DNA from: Nitrospirota bacterium
Lineage (GTDB): Bacteria; Nitrospirota; Nitrospiria; Nitrospirales; Nitrospiraceae
NCBI GenBank assembly: GCA_030645475.1
Contig: JAUSMA010000014.1
Span: 186,001 to 250,000, forward strand
DNA: 64,000 bases
Direction: 5' to 3'
This document shows positions 27,993-37,274 of the stretch, piece after piece (the first letter of the stretch is position 1; each line of letters begins with the position of its first letter). The notes under the pieces were generated by a model. That model searched no databases, was not told where the DNA came from, and saw nothing but the letters and a program-made list of their open reading frames with translations. The translations under genes were made by a program, and so were the position numbers.

Positions 27993-29824
27993 CCCTCTCC
28001 ATCCGATGGAAGGTCACTATCGGGACCCTGCTGGTCCTCTCCTGTGGACTTCTCATCGCCAGGACATTGGCGGTTCGCTCACTTGAACAACAAGAGATCG
28101 TTCAGTCCGTCCAGATACTGGAGACTCGAACCAGCCTCGTCGCCTACGGGCTGCAGCCGTTTTTGACGCAAGCAGGGACGCTGGCTTCGACCCCGCAATT
28201 ACAGGCAGCCGTTCGGGATCTCGGTGCGAGGGCCTTCGCCCGCGTAACCGTCGTCGCGCTGGATGGCCGGGTGCTGGCCGACAGCGCCGTCTCGGACAGT
28301 AACCTCTCGACGGTGGAGAACCATCTCGCGCGTCCGGAAATTCAGCAAGCTGTGGCCACCGGACGGGGAACAGATCTGCGCACAAGTCACACCACCGGTG
28401 AACGCACCCTGTACCTGGCCATCGGCATCGGCAGCACAAACCAGACGAAATCCTCCGGCTTCTTACGGCTGGGACTACCGATGACCACCTTCGATCATGA
28501 GGTGGCTAAGTTACACCGGAACTTGGCCCTTGCCTTTGGCATTGCCTTCTTGATTGCCGTCGCGCTGAGTGTGGGGCTCGCGCGCAGCATCACAAAACCC
28601 CTGTCCGATATTGCCATCGCCGCGCGGCAGCTCGCCAATGGTGACCACACAGTCCGCATCAGGACGGGATCACGGGATGAAGTCGGCCTCCTCGCCGATA
28701 CGCTCAACCAGATGACGGACCAACTGCGGGCCAAGATCGACGAGCTGTCCGAAGACCGGGCCCAGCTCTTGGCCATGCTGACCTCAATGGTCGAGGGCGT
28801 CATGGTCCTGGACTGCCGAGGCCGCGTCCTGCAAGTCAATCCGGCGCTGGAGCGAATGTTCGACGTCAGTCGAATGGATGCACGGGGGCACCATTGCTCC
28901 GATGTCTTTCGACATCCGCAACTGGACACACTCGTCTCAACAGTCTTGACGAAACGCATCAACGAGGAAGATGAAATCCTTTTACAGCCCAGCGGCCGCT
29001 GTCTCCATATCGAGGCCTCGGTCACGGCCTGCGATCGCGAGAATGAAGCCTGCGCCGTGCTGGTCTTTCACGACATTACCGAGTTACGACGCCTGGAGAA
29101 TATCCGGAAAGATTTCGTCGCGAACGTGTCCCACGAGCTACGGACTCCGCTTACGTCGATCAAGGGCTATATCGAAGCCTTACTCGACGGGGCCAAAGAC
29201 GATCCTGGGACCAGCACGAAATTTCTCGAGATTATTCTCAAGCAAAGCGACCGGCTGAACCTGATCCTGGAAGACCTCCTCCAGCTCTCGAAGATCGAAT
29301 CGGGACAGATTCTCTTCAAACGAGAACCATTACAGATCCAGCGGGTCATTGAACGGACGCTGGCCATGATCAAGCCGTTAGCGGACAAGAAGGGGCACCG
29401 GCTCCTCACCTTTGTAGCCCAGGATCTGCCAGCTGTGCTCGGCGATGAGGACCGGCTGATGCAAGTCCTGTCGAACTTGCTCGATAACGCGGTCAAATAT
29501 ACCCCAGGGAACGGGACCATTACGGTGGCGGCTCACCCGGTTGCTGACGATCTCGAACGGCCCACGATTGTCACAGCCGTGGAGCTGAGCGTGACCGATA
29601 CCGGTCTCGGCATTCCTGAACAGGATCGACCCCGCGTTTTCGAACGATTTTACCGAGTGGATAAAGCACGCTCGCGCGAGATGGGAGGCACAGGCCTTGG
29701 CCTGGCAATCGTGAAGCATATCGTCGAGGGATTGGGGGGACGGGTATGGGTCGAAGCCAATGCCCCGACCGGCAGCCGTTTTGTCGTCCGGTTGCCAATC
29801 CAACAGATCAATCAGCCGGTCTAG
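27989..29824 (+). CDS. PhoR-type sensor histidine kinase
   Basis: 611 residues: N-terminal membrane helix (about 8-28), periplasmic sensor region to about 175, second helix (178-200), HAMP (about 200-255), PAS (about 262-365), HisKA with phospho-accepting His in FVANVSHELRTPL, and ATPase domain with N box DNAVKY and G boxes DTGLGIPE and GTGLGLAIVKH. The domain order is that of PhoR. Stop and start overlap with the regulator ahead, and the gene ends tail-to-tail with the Pit gene (4 bases shared at 29821-29824). Confidence 0.93.
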   Translation: MTLSIRWKVTIGTLLVLSCGLLIARTLAVRSLEQQEIVQSVQILETRTSLVAYGLQPFLTQAGTLASTPQLQAAVRDLGARAFARVTVVALDGRVLADSAVSDSNLSTVENHLARPEIQQAVATGRGTDLRTSHTTGERTLYLAIGIGSTNQTKSSGFLRLGLPMTTFDHEVAKLHRNLALAFGIAFLIAVALSVGLARSITKPLSDIAIAARQLANGDHTVRIRTGSRDEVGLLADTLNQMTDQLRAKIDELSEDRAQLLAMLTSMVEGVMVLDCRGRVLQVNPALERMFDVSRMDARGHHCSDVFRHPQLDTLVSTVLTKRINEEDEILLQPSGRCLHIEASVTACDRENEACAVLVFHDITELRRLENIRKDFVANVSHELRTPLTSIKGYIEALLDGAKDDPGTSTKFLEIILKQSDRLNLILEDLLQLSKIESGQILFKREPLQIQRVIERTLAMIKPLADKKGHRLLTFVAQDLPAVLGDEDRLMQVLSNLLDNAVKYTPGNGTITVAAHPVADDLERPTIVTAVELSVTDTGLGIPEQDRPRVFERFYRVDKARSREMGGTGLGLAIVKHIVEGLGGRVWVEANAPTGSRFVVRLPIQQINQPV

Positions 29825-30813
29825 TGAAGCCTGACCATGAGAAGATAGATGAGCGATGCGAGAAGCGCCGCGCCAGGAAGCGTGAACACCCAGGCGTAAA
29901 GAATTCTCGTCGTGACGCCCCAGCGCACCGCCGAAAGTCGCTTGATCGCGCCGACCCCCATGACCGACGTCGTAATGGTCTGCGTGGTGCTCACCGGCAG
30001 ACCGATGTGCGCGGTCACGAGCAACACCGCCGCGGCACCGGTCTCTGCCGCAAACCCATGCACCGGTTCCAGCTTCACGATCCCCATTCCCAACGTACGG
30101 ACGATCTGCCAGCCGCCCACCGCCGTCCCCAATCCCATCGCCACCGCACAGGCGCCGATCACCCAACCAGGCACCTCGCCGGAAGGAATCTGCCCGGCAG
30201 AGAGCAAGGCCAAGGTAATGATGCCCATGGCCTTCTGCGCATCGTTGGCTCCGTGACTGAACGCCATGAAGCAGGCAGAAACGAGCTGCAGCCGTTTGAA
30301 TAGTCGAGTGGCCACACTTCGCGTCACACGAAAGCAGACCCAGCTGATGAGCACCATCAAGGTAAACCCAATCGCAAAACCAAAGAACGGCGCAAGCACC
30401 ATGGCTTCCATTACCGGACGAAGCCCAGACCACTTCACCATATCCCATCCGCCATGGGTCACTGCAGCCCCGACCAGTCCGCCGATCAAGGCGTGGGACG
30501 AGCTCGTCGGCAATCCCAGCAACAGCGTGAAGAGATTCCACAAGATCGCACCGGCCAACGCCGCCGCCACCATTTCTTGAGTGACCATGGTCGGGTTCAC
30601 AATCCCAGACCCCACCATCTTGGCGACCGCCGTGGACATGAACGCCCCGGCGACATTGAGGACGCCGGCTGCCATGACCGCCACGAGCGGGCTCACGACT
30701 CTCGTCGAGACGACCGTCGCAATGGCATTGGCACTGTCATGCCACCCGTTCGAAAAATCGAACAGGAGCGCCAACAACACGACAAGAAGCAACATTCCGG
30801 TCAATTCAGGCAT
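29821..30813 (-). CDS. pit: PiT-family inorganic phosphate transporter
   Basis: 330 residues, about ten membrane segments, with duplicated Pit signatures FSNGWHDSANAIATVVSTRV (N-terminal half) and FSHGANDAQKAMGIITLAL (C-terminal half). It is a low-affinity symporter of phosphate, probably as metal-phosphate with protons or sodium. It sits next to a PhoU-like gene (30911-31531), the common Pit accessory pair, with a heptamer-repeat spacer between them. Confidence 0.95.
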   Translation of the reverse strand: MPELTGMLLLVVLLALLFDFSNGWHDSANAIATVVSTRVVSPLVAVMAAGVLNVAGAFMSTAVAKMVGSGIVNPTMVTQEMVAAALAGAILWNLFTLLLGLPTSSSHALIGGLVGAAVTHGGWDMVKWSGLRPVMEAMVLAPFFGFAIGFTLMVLISWVCFRVTRSVATRLFKRLQLVSACFMAFSHGANDAQKAMGIITLALLSAGQIPSGEVPGWVIGACAVAMGLGTAVGGWQIVRTLGMGIVKLEPVHGFAAETGAAAVLLVTAHIGLPVSTTQTITTSVMGVGAIKRLSAVRWGVTTRILYAWVFTLPGAALLASLIYLLMVRLH

Positions 30814-30828
30814 GGCACCGCCGACGCT

Positions 30829-30873
30829 GAGTGCTATGTGCCGAGTCCTGAGTGCTGAGTCCTGAGTGCTGAG
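30829..30873. repeat. heptamer array in the DUF47-pit spacer
   Basis: Six in-phase 7-mers, mostly GAGTGCT or GAGTCCT with one ATGTGCC, plus a partial unit. It is the most regular member of the heptad-periodic family also seen at 35001, 44543, 59733, 61375 and 62177. Confidence 0.85.
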
Positions 30874-30910
30874 CTGAAAATGCCCTGGTGATATTACTCA
30901 TCGTTGCAGC

Positions 30911-31531
30911 TTAGTGGTGTTTAAGCGCGATCCGCTCAAGAATATTCGCGACGTCTTCGCAACGGTCGGTTCCCGCTTCGAAGTTCTCGTAAATCTCTTT
31001 CCACTTGATCACGGCAATCGGATCGGTTTCTTTTTCAAAGAGGGCGGATATCGCATCGCGGGACACTCGGTCGGCCTCGTTTTCCAAGCTGTTCACCCGC
31101 ACGCTGCATTCTTTCAGCTCCGGATGCGCGAGCCCCAGGCGATCCACGCCACTCCCCACGGCCACAGAGGCCTGATACAAAATATCGGCCAACTTGACCG
31201 CCATCGGCGTCGGCTTCGTGACCTTGTATAACACGAAGCGATCGGCGATCGCCTCCGTCACATCCAGAATATCGTCGAGCGCGCTCGCAAGGTCATGAAT
31301 GTCTTCCCGATCGATCGGCGTAATAAAGGTTTTGTTCAATCGAAACGCAATATCGTGCGTAATGCTATCTCCAACATGTTCAACGTCTTTAATCCCCTTG
31401 GCTTGTTCGATGGGAGACCGAAAATCCTCCATCATGACCTTTAGAAGGCGGCTTCCCTCGATCATATTATGTGCGGCCTTTTTGAACAGCTCAAAGAACG
31501 CTTCTTCTCGAGGGATCAATCCAAATAACAT
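30911..31531 (-). CDS. DUF47/PhoU-like phosphate transport regulator
   Basis: 206 residues, all helical, with the PhoU-like acidic motifs DVEHVGDSITHDI and EDIHDLASALDDILD, and near the C-terminus GTDRCEDVANILERI. These E/D-xxx-D sets bind metal clusters in PhoU proteins. It lies 97 bases ahead of pit on the same strand; such pairs are thought to gate Pit transporters. No signal peptide is present, so it acts in the cytoplasm. Confidence 0.93.
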   Translation of the reverse strand: MLFGLIPREEAFFELFKKAAHNMIEGSRLLKVMMEDFRSPIEQAKGIKDVEHVGDSITHDIAFRLNKTFITPIDREDIHDLASALDDILDVTEAIADRFVLYKVTKPTPMAVKLADILYQASVAVGSGVDRLGLAHPELKECSVRVNSLENEADRVSRDAISALFEKETDPIAVIKWKEIYENFEAGTDRCEDVANILERIALKHH

Positions 31532-31609
31532 CGCGACGCTCCTCAGTTCAGATACAATCGGCGTTTCTCACGGCACAGGCAACGCCGTCACGCCAGACAT
31601 CGACAGCCC

Positions 31610-32602
31610 TTACCAGCGAACCAACCCGGCCGCCCACGTCACACCACCGCCAAAACTGCCCAGCAAGACAAGGTCGTGGGGCACAATCTTCCCAGAGCGG
31701 ACTGCGTAGTCGAGCGCGATCGGCACTGATGCCGACGAGGTATTACCATACTGCCCGATCACGGAACAAACTCGTTCCGGCGAAACTCCCAGCCGCTTCG
31801 TCAGCTGGCTGATAATTCGCCCGTTGGCTTGGTGCAAGACCAGCTGCGCGAGATCGTGAATATCGACACCGCATTCTTTCACGATCTCGAGGATGGCCTG
31901 CTCCAATCGTTTGACCGCCAAACGAAAAAGCGGTGCCCCTTGCATCCGCAACGTATGACGCTTCGCCTCAACCGTTTCCAATGTCGTCGGCAGGCGCGAC
32001 CCACCTGCGGGGATGGAAATCAAACCATGCTGGGCACCGTCCGCATGGAGGCGGAGCCCCATAAGCCCCCGGCTCGGGTGACCCACCTCCGGTTCCCCCC
32101 GCAGCACCACCGCACCGGCTCCATCGCCGAATAACAGCACTGTATCGCCGTCAGCAGGATCGAGGAAACGAGACTTTACCTCGGCGGCGACCACCAAGCA
32201 GGTCTTGATCTGACCGCTCCGAATCATCGCATCGGCCATCGAGAGTCCATAAAGAAAGCCTGAGCAGGAAGCCGCCACATCGAATGCCGGTATCGCGGGA
32301 CAACCCAGCATCCGCTGAACATGGCACGCCGTCGAGGGGAAAACCGAGTCGGGAGAGGTCGTCGACAGCACGATCGCCCCTACGTCAGAAACCGGAAGTC
32401 CTGCAGCCTCAAGCGCCTGCCTGGCGGCTTCCACGGCAAGATCGGAGGAGGCTTGGGATGCCGCGGCCCAACGACGCTCCTGAATCCCTGTCAGGCGAGA
32501 GACCGCGTCAGGCTCAATACCCAACGACGCCCCCACCTCGCGATTCGTCACCACCCGTTCAGGGAGGTACGAGCCCGTCCCAATAATCCTTGTCCGTATC
32601 AT
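31610..32602 (-). CDS. fabH: 3-oxoacyl-ACP synthase III (FabH)
   Basis: 330 residues from the ATG at 32602 (MIRTRIIGTG). The catalytic triad is visible: Cys113 in AASCSGFLYG, His in VLHQANGRI and Asn in YGNTSSAS. It condenses acetyl-CoA with malonyl-ACP to start fatty acid synthesis. Here it stands alone, not next to plsX or fabD, so a role in another acyl-condensation pathway is possible, though length and motifs fit FabH well. Confidence 0.93.
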   Translation of the reverse strand: MIRTRIIGTGSYLPERVVTNREVGASLGIEPDAVSRLTGIQERRWAAASQASSDLAVEAARQALEAAGLPVSDVGAIVLSTTSPDSVFPSTACHVQRMLGCPAIPAFDVAASCSGFLYGLSMADAMIRSGQIKTCLVVAAEVKSRFLDPADGDTVLLFGDGAGAVVLRGEPEVGHPSRGLMGLRLHADGAQHGLISIPAGGSRLPTTLETVEAKRHTLRMQGAPLFRLAVKRLEQAILEIVKECGVDIHDLAQLVLHQANGRIISQLTKRLGVSPERVCSVIGQYGNTSSASVPIALDYAVRSGKIVPHDLVLLGSFGGGVTWAAGLVRW

Positions 32603-32727
32603 AGGTATCTGTACTGTGCGGGTCACTGCAAGAATGGCGGGATTATAGGTCTCGGTGCCACAGGGGTCAACTCGCATGCTCGAATCGTTGCATTCAACCC
32701 GCACTCCTGCTACATTTTGAAGCAGTC

Positions 32728-33666
32728 ATGATACGCTCATTTCCCAGCTTCACGATTGCACCACGGCTGGCAACGGCTCTTGGCCTTTGCACAGCCATTT
32801 TCTGCATCATCACGGCCTGCTCCAGTACACCCAAGCCCCAAGATACGGCTAAGAAAGCCCTGAGCGGGACCGACGAGCAGATCTTCTTAGGCGACACGAT
32901 CGAGAAAAATTACGACCCCAACGTCATCATGAAGCGAGGCGAAGCGTTCTTCGAGAAAGAGGAATACACGGAAGCCATCGTGGAATATAACCACTTCCTC
33001 GATCTCCATCGCACCCATACCCTCGCCTCCTATGCCGCCTTCCGGATCGGAGAAAGCCAGATGAAACGGGCCAAGGGGATCGATCGCGACCCGGACCCAG
33101 TCCAGAAAGCCATCGAAGCCTTTGATCGGCTGCGGAAAGACTTTCAAGGCAGCCGGTACGACGGACAAGCACTCCAGAAGATCCAGGAATGCCACGATCT
33201 CCTCGCGCAGATGCATCTCTTCGTGGGGCAATTCTATTATCGACGGGGCTCCTATCTGGCCGCCGCACATCGCTTCGAACAAATCATGAAGCTGTATCCC
33301 GACAAGTCGGTCGCACCAGACGCCTTGTACTTCCTGGCGCTCAGCTACCATGACTTGGGTGCAGACGATTGGGCCAGTGAACAACTAACTCTCTTGGCAG
33401 AAAAGTACCCGGCCAACGTGCATGCAGGCGAGGGAAAGAGCTTGCTCGCGAAAATTGGCAACGGAAAGTCTGCTCCACTTTTGGCGAAACAAACCGAGCC
33501 CGCGCCATCTGTGAGTTCACCGACCACCGCTTCATCGGGAAACCAACTCAGCCTTGCGGCAGGACTCCTCCCCTCTGTCCCGACCGGATCCTTCCGCCTT
33601 CCTTCTGCCTCGGCATTGGGGTTAGGCCAATCGTTTGTGACCTGCCGCCTCGGCGCTTGGTGCTGA
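32728..33666 (+). CDS. BamD-like outer-membrane lipoprotein with TPR repeats
   Basis: 312 residues. The signal peptide ends in a lipobox-like ITAC with Cys31 as lipid site. TPR-type helices fill about 65-250 (AEAFFEKEEYTEAIVEYNHFL region and VGQFYYRRGSYLAAAHRFEQ), matching BamD/ComL. The last 60 residues are Pro/Ser-rich and not part of the family core. BamD supports insertion of beta-barrels by BamA. It is divergent from fabH, whose start is 125 bases away. Confidence 0.87.
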   Translation: MIRSFPSFTIAPRLATALGLCTAIFCIITACSSTPKPQDTAKKALSGTDEQIFLGDTIEKNYDPNVIMKRGEAFFEKEEYTEAIVEYNHFLDLHRTHTLASYAAFRIGESQMKRAKGIDRDPDPVQKAIEAFDRLRKDFQGSRYDGQALQKIQECHDLLAQMHLFVGQFYYRRGSYLAAAHRFEQIMKLYPDKSVAPDALYFLALSYHDLGADDWASEQLTLLAEKYPANVHAGEGKSLLAKIGNGKSAPLLAKQTEPAPSVSSPTTASSGNQLSLAAGLLPSVPTGSFRLPSASALGLGQSFVTCRLGAWC

Positions 33667-33772
33667 TCCGAGCAGCATCGAAGCAATCAACATTTCGCTC
33701 TCAGCAGACTTCCACATCTCTTGATTGTCGTTCGTGATCCAACAGCAGAAAATGCGGTCCGCTACGATGCGC

Positions 33773-34975
33773 TCAACGGAACGAAACGGCTTCGAGGAGC
33801 AAGTCCTTGAGGGATAATTTGATCAGACTCTTCGCCTTGGCATAAAACGTACGGTAGGTTTCACGCCCACGGAGTACGTCGTAATAGAGCATGACGATGT
33901 GTTGATAACGGGGCAGGTGGTGGTGGCAGAAACGCGGATACGAATAGACAACACTCGCCACACGAGCCGCCACCAGAAACTCCTCGTAAATCTCATGCCT
34001 GACGGCATCTTCGTACTCGGCCAGCGAATATCGCGAATCCTTGACCTGGTTCAGAATCGATTCTGCGGCCAGCTGCCCCGACCGTACTGCGTAATAAATG
34101 CCTTCGCCGAATAAGGGATCGACCAGATGCCCCGCATCTCCCACCAGTAAGGCGCGGCCTCGCACTAATCCGACTGACTCCCGATCGGCCTCGCCATACT
34201 CACTGAAGACCGGGAGTGGATGGCCGGTCGGATGCGGAACCTTCCATGAAGCCAATCCCTGCTCATGCTGCACGAACTGATCGAACACCTTCTTCGGACT
34301 CGCGAGCCCTCCGCGAAGATCCCCCACGCCGATGGAGAGCCGTTCCTGCTTCGGAAAAATCCAGGCATACCCTGCGGGCGTCGCACCGATATCGATGAGC
34401 GCACGACCGGTGCCGGGATACTGGGGTGCGATTCCGATCGGGACTTCACTCTCCAAGGCCGCCATCCGGCGGCTCCGGCGTCCCGGGAATAACTGCTGCG
34501 CCACCATGCTATTCGCCCCATCCGCCCCAATCAGAACCTTCGCCACATACCGGCCACGATCCGTCGTCACTTCAACGCCGTCTGGAAGCTGCAGGCAAGA
34601 CATCACCAGCTCGTCTTCGTGCACCTCGGTGCCCGCTCGCCTCGCTTTCTCCGCAAGGAAACAGTCGAACCGGTCACGCATAACCATGTAAGCGATCGGG
34701 CTGGAGGAATCGAGGAAGAAGGGGTCCGCGCCGCGGTAAGAAAACTGTATGCCGTAGATCGTCTGCTCAACGACCGACTTGTAATCGTCTTCCAGGATGC
34801 CGTCTATCCTGGCCGACAACCCGCCACCGCAAACCTTGTATCGTGGATGCGTCGCCTTATCGAGTCCGAGGACAGACAGCCCGGCTCGACTCAACTGATA
34901 GGCAGCGGTGGCGCCAGCCGGCCCCATACCGACAACCAAGGCATCGTAGACGTTGACGTTGGACAGCGTTGACAT
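33773..34975 (-). CDS. geranylgeranyl reductase-family FAD oxidoreductase
   Basis: 400 residues. The N-terminal dinucleotide site VVGMGPAGATAAYQLSRAG is followed by CGGGLSARID and the second FAD contact LLVGDAGHLVDPLFGEGIYYA. This is the signature set of the geranylgeranyl/digeranylgeranyl reductase family, which saturates isoprenoid chains on lipids or quinones. Nitrospira-type bacteria carry menaquinones, so a quinone side chain is a possible substrate; the true substrate cannot be read from sequence. Confidence 0.85.
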   Translation of the reverse strand: MSTLSNVNVYDALVVGMGPAGATAAYQLSRAGLSVLGLDKATHPRYKVCGGGLSARIDGILEDDYKSVVEQTIYGIQFSYRGADPFFLDSSSPIAYMVMRDRFDCFLAEKARRAGTEVHEDELVMSCLQLPDGVEVTTDRGRYVAKVLIGADGANSMVAQQLFPGRRSRRMAALESEVPIGIAPQYPGTGRALIDIGATPAGYAWIFPKQERLSIGVGDLRGGLASPKKVFDQFVQHEQGLASWKVPHPTGHPLPVFSEYGEADRESVGLVRGRALLVGDAGHLVDPLFGEGIYYAVRSGQLAAESILNQVKDSRYSLAEYEDAVRHEIYEEFLVAARVASVVYSYPRFCHHHLPRYQHIVMLYYDVLRGRETYRTFYAKAKSLIKLSLKDLLLEAVSFR

Positions 34976-35000
34976 TGGAAGAAGACCGTCTAACCCCTGC

Positions 35001-35028
35001 GTGCTGAGGCCTCAGTTCTGAGTGCTGA
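35001..35028. repeat. short heptamer array
   Basis: Four in-phase 7-mers (GTGCTGA, GGCCTCA, GTTCTGA, GTGCTGA) in the spacer between 33773-34975 and ccdA. Same consensus as the array at 30829-30873. Confidence 0.6.
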
Positions 35029-35115
35029 GATTTGGATTGAGATTACCGGGAGTCGACGCTGGAAGAGGAGCTCCGCTGACGCAGTCTGCCCTACGTTGGT
35101 AGTCTGGCATTCTGA

Positions 35116-35862
35116 TCACTGACCGAGGTACCAACCAATTCCCTGCCGTTCTAAAAATCCGGTAATCATCGTGAGGGTATTGGCATAAATCATGACGCCC
35201 ACGATGATGAGCAACACCCCACTCACGGTCGAAACTCCCCACAAATACAGGCGCGCCTGCTTGAAATAGGCGAGAAATCGATCGACTCCCAGGGCCGTAA
35301 GAAACAACGGCAATCCCAATCCCATCGAATAACTCGTCAGCAACAAGACCCCGTTCAACAACGAATCAGTGGTGCTGGCATACAATAAGATAGTCCCGAG
35401 CACCGGCCCGACGCAGGGCGTCCAGCCTGCGGCAAACGCGATACCGATCAAGAACGACCCCACATACCCAACCGGCCGGCTTCTGAATTGGAAACGATGT
35501 TCCATCTTCAGAAAGCTGATATTCAAGATCCCCAATAAGTAGAGACCGAAGATGATGATCAGGATTCCGCCGATCCGTCGAATGTGATCTTGATAGGTAA
35601 TCAACGCCTGTCCGATGAAGCTGGCAGAGGCGCCAAAAGATACGAAGACAGTGGTAAATCCGGCGATAAACAACAGGGCATTGACGACGATGGATTTCTT
35701 AAACTTCGATCGCACCGTCGAATCGGTGAGTTGTTCGATGGAGAGCCCGGTAATGTAGGAAATGTACGAGGGAACCAGTGGAAGCACGCAGGGCGACACA
35801 AACGACAGCAAGCCGGCCGAAAAGGCCGCCACAAGAGAAATATTCGTGATCGATTGCGACAA
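35116..35862 (-). CDS. ccdA: cytochrome c biogenesis thiol transporter (CcdA)
   Basis: 248 residues, six membrane helices. The two redox cysteines are in SFVSPCVLPLVP (Cys25) and GWTPCVGPVLG (about 146), as in CcdA. It moves electrons from cytoplasmic thioredoxin to periplasmic thioredoxin-like proteins, here most likely the two encoded just upstream. A palindromic repeat element (35956-36080) separates it from them. Confidence 0.95.
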   Translation of the reverse strand: MSQSITNISLVAAFSAGLLSFVSPCVLPLVPSYISYITGLSIEQLTDSTVRSKFKKSIVVNALLFIAGFTTVFVSFGASASFIGQALITYQDHIRRIGGILIIIFGLYLLGILNISFLKMEHRFQFRSRPVGYVGSFLIGIAFAAGWTPCVGPVLGTILLYASTTDSLLNGVLLLTSYSMGLGLPLFLTALGVDRFLAYFKQARLYLWGVSTVSGVLLIIVGVMIYANTLTMITGFLERQGIGWYLGQ

Positions 35863-35955
35863 TGTCTGACAGGCTCCTAGCAGGCTACGAAAATACGCTA
35901 TGAGTGCGCCGAAAATTTACTGATCTGCCTATTTGAAACAACAGGCGAAATCCAC

Positions 35956-36080
35956 GCAGGATGCTCAAACAGTCCGCTCAGCAAGGCCGCAGCGAGCGAA
36001 GAGGCGAGGCGTACCCTTGTGGTACGTTGAGCCTCTGAGCGATGCGAGAACGATGCTGACGGACTGTTTCAGCATCCTGC
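35956..36080. repeat. palindromic repeat element, copy 1 (125 bp)
   Basis: Terminal inverted repeats of about 21 bases (GCAGGATGCT...CAGTCCG outward) match at 20 of 21 positions. The centre GTACC/GGTAC is also palindromic. The right end supplies the first base of the stop codon of the TlpA-like gene at 36080. Related copies are at 42553-42639 and 55557-55684. No open frame for a transposase lies inside, so it is a MITE- or REP-like unit. Confidence 0.85.
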
Positions 36081-36619
36081 TAGGACTTCATCAACATCTG
36101 CACCAGCTGATGTGCCTCCGCCGCTGCCCAGTCGCGCGCGCCAAAAATTTGGTGTCTGACAATTCCTTGCCGGTCGACCATAAAGGTCATAGGAAGACTC
36201 CTGGCCCCATAGGTCAAGCCTACACGATAATCGGCATCGTGGAGGATGGGGAACGTCAGGTGGTTCTCTTGCTGAAACGGCCTGGTGACCGATGCGCCTT
36301 GCGCATCGGTAGACACAGCGAGAATTTCAAAATCATTCCGTGAAAATGTCCGGTAGAGCTCTTCCATCGCCGGCATCTCCACCCGGCAAGGGCCGCACCA
36401 GGTTGCCCAAAAATTCAACAACACCACTTTGCCACGCAAGTCAGACAGTGAAACCATCTGGCCGTTCAAATCTCGAAGGCGAAAGTTCGGGGCTGGCTCA
36501 CCCAGCTTCACGGCGTTGCGTTCAGCAACCGGCAGAATATCCGGCGCTGCCGCCCCACCGATCCCCACCAGCGTAACCATCAGCATGGCCACGATTCCAA
36601 CAATGACCAACCTCATCAT
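36080..36619 (-). CDS. TlpA/ResA-like thiol-disulfide oxidoreductase (second copy)
   Basis: 179 residues. Signal or anchor helix (2-22), then a thioredoxin fold with WCGPC in NFWATWCGPCRVEMP and the cis-Pro region SLPMTFMVD. It overlaps the upstream paralogue by 4 bases (ATGA). Expected role: keep apocytochrome c haem-site cysteines reduced before haem attachment, taking electrons from CcdA. Confidence 0.93.
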   Translation of the reverse strand: MMRLVIVGIVAMLMVTLVGIGGAAAPDILPVAERNAVKLGEPAPNFRLRDLNGQMVSLSDLRGKVVLLNFWATWCGPCRVEMPAMEELYRTFSRNDFEILAVSTDAQGASVTRPFQQENHLTFPILHDADYRVGLTYGARSLPMTFMVDRQGIVRHQIFGARDWAAAEAHQLVQMLMKS

Positions 36620-37242
36620 CCCTTCCTCGCTCCACCATCCAATGATTGAGCATCGGCGGCTTTGGGAGTCACATTGAGCAACTTGGTCAACACTTGCAGA
36701 CTATCGAGTCTTGTCCAGTCCCGCGGCCCGATCACAATCTCTCGAATGACGCCCTGCTGGTCGATGATAAACGTTTCCGGTACGCCCATACGTTTATAGG
36801 GCTTATCGGTCTTTCCCCAGGAATCGATCAAGACAGGGAAGGTCAGATTCATGCCCTTGATGAACGGAGGAATGTCTTTAGTCGTCGTCACGCGATCGAT
36901 GCTGACCGCCAGAACCACCAGGCCGTCCTTCTCGAAGTTTTTATGGAGCACTTCCATCGAAGGCATTTCTTCACGGCAGGGTTTGCACCAGGTCGCCCAA
37001 AAATTCAGAAACACCACCTTGCCGCGAAAGTCCGAGAGCTTCTGGGATTTGTCGTTCAGATCGGTCAGGACAAAGTCAGGCGCCGGCTTCCCCACCGTCA
37101 ACAGCTCATACTGAGCGCTCTGCATCCACACGATTCCGAACACCACCGCGAGAATGGCGGCGCCGACCAAGACGATCAAGAGGCGTGAGCCTCCTGACGC
37201 AGGCGAGGCAACAGAAGATGTAGAGATCGATGGTTCAGTCAT
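36616..37242 (-). CDS. TlpA/ResA-like thiol-disulfide oxidoreductase (first copy)
   Basis: 208 residues from the ATG at 37242 (MTEPSISTSS), the first start after the ccsA stop with an AGGT site; a much longer frame to 37494 lies inside ccsA and is rejected. The membrane anchor is at about 25-45 and the redox site is WCKPC in NFWATWCKPCREEMP. Two adjacent ResA-like genes may divide substrates or act in series between CcdA and the haem lyase. Confidence 0.93.
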   Translation of the reverse strand: MTEPSISTSSVASPASGGSRLLIVLVGAAILAVVFGIVWMQSAQYELLTVGKPAPDFVLTDLNDKSQKLSDFRGKVVFLNFWATWCKPCREEMPSMEVLHKNFEKDGLVVLAVSIDRVTTTKDIPPFIKGMNLTFPVLIDSWGKTDKPYKRMGVPETFIIDQQGVIREIVIGPRDWTRLDSLQVLTKLLNVTPKAADAQSLDGGARKG

Positions 37243-37274
37243 GGTGACCTGAATGTGAGGCAACCACAGAAATC

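Noticed and set aside
29378-30541. Long minus-strand frame spanning parts of the PhoR-type kinase and pit genes
   Set aside because: It runs out of phase across two well-supported genes on opposite strands and shows no conserved motif.
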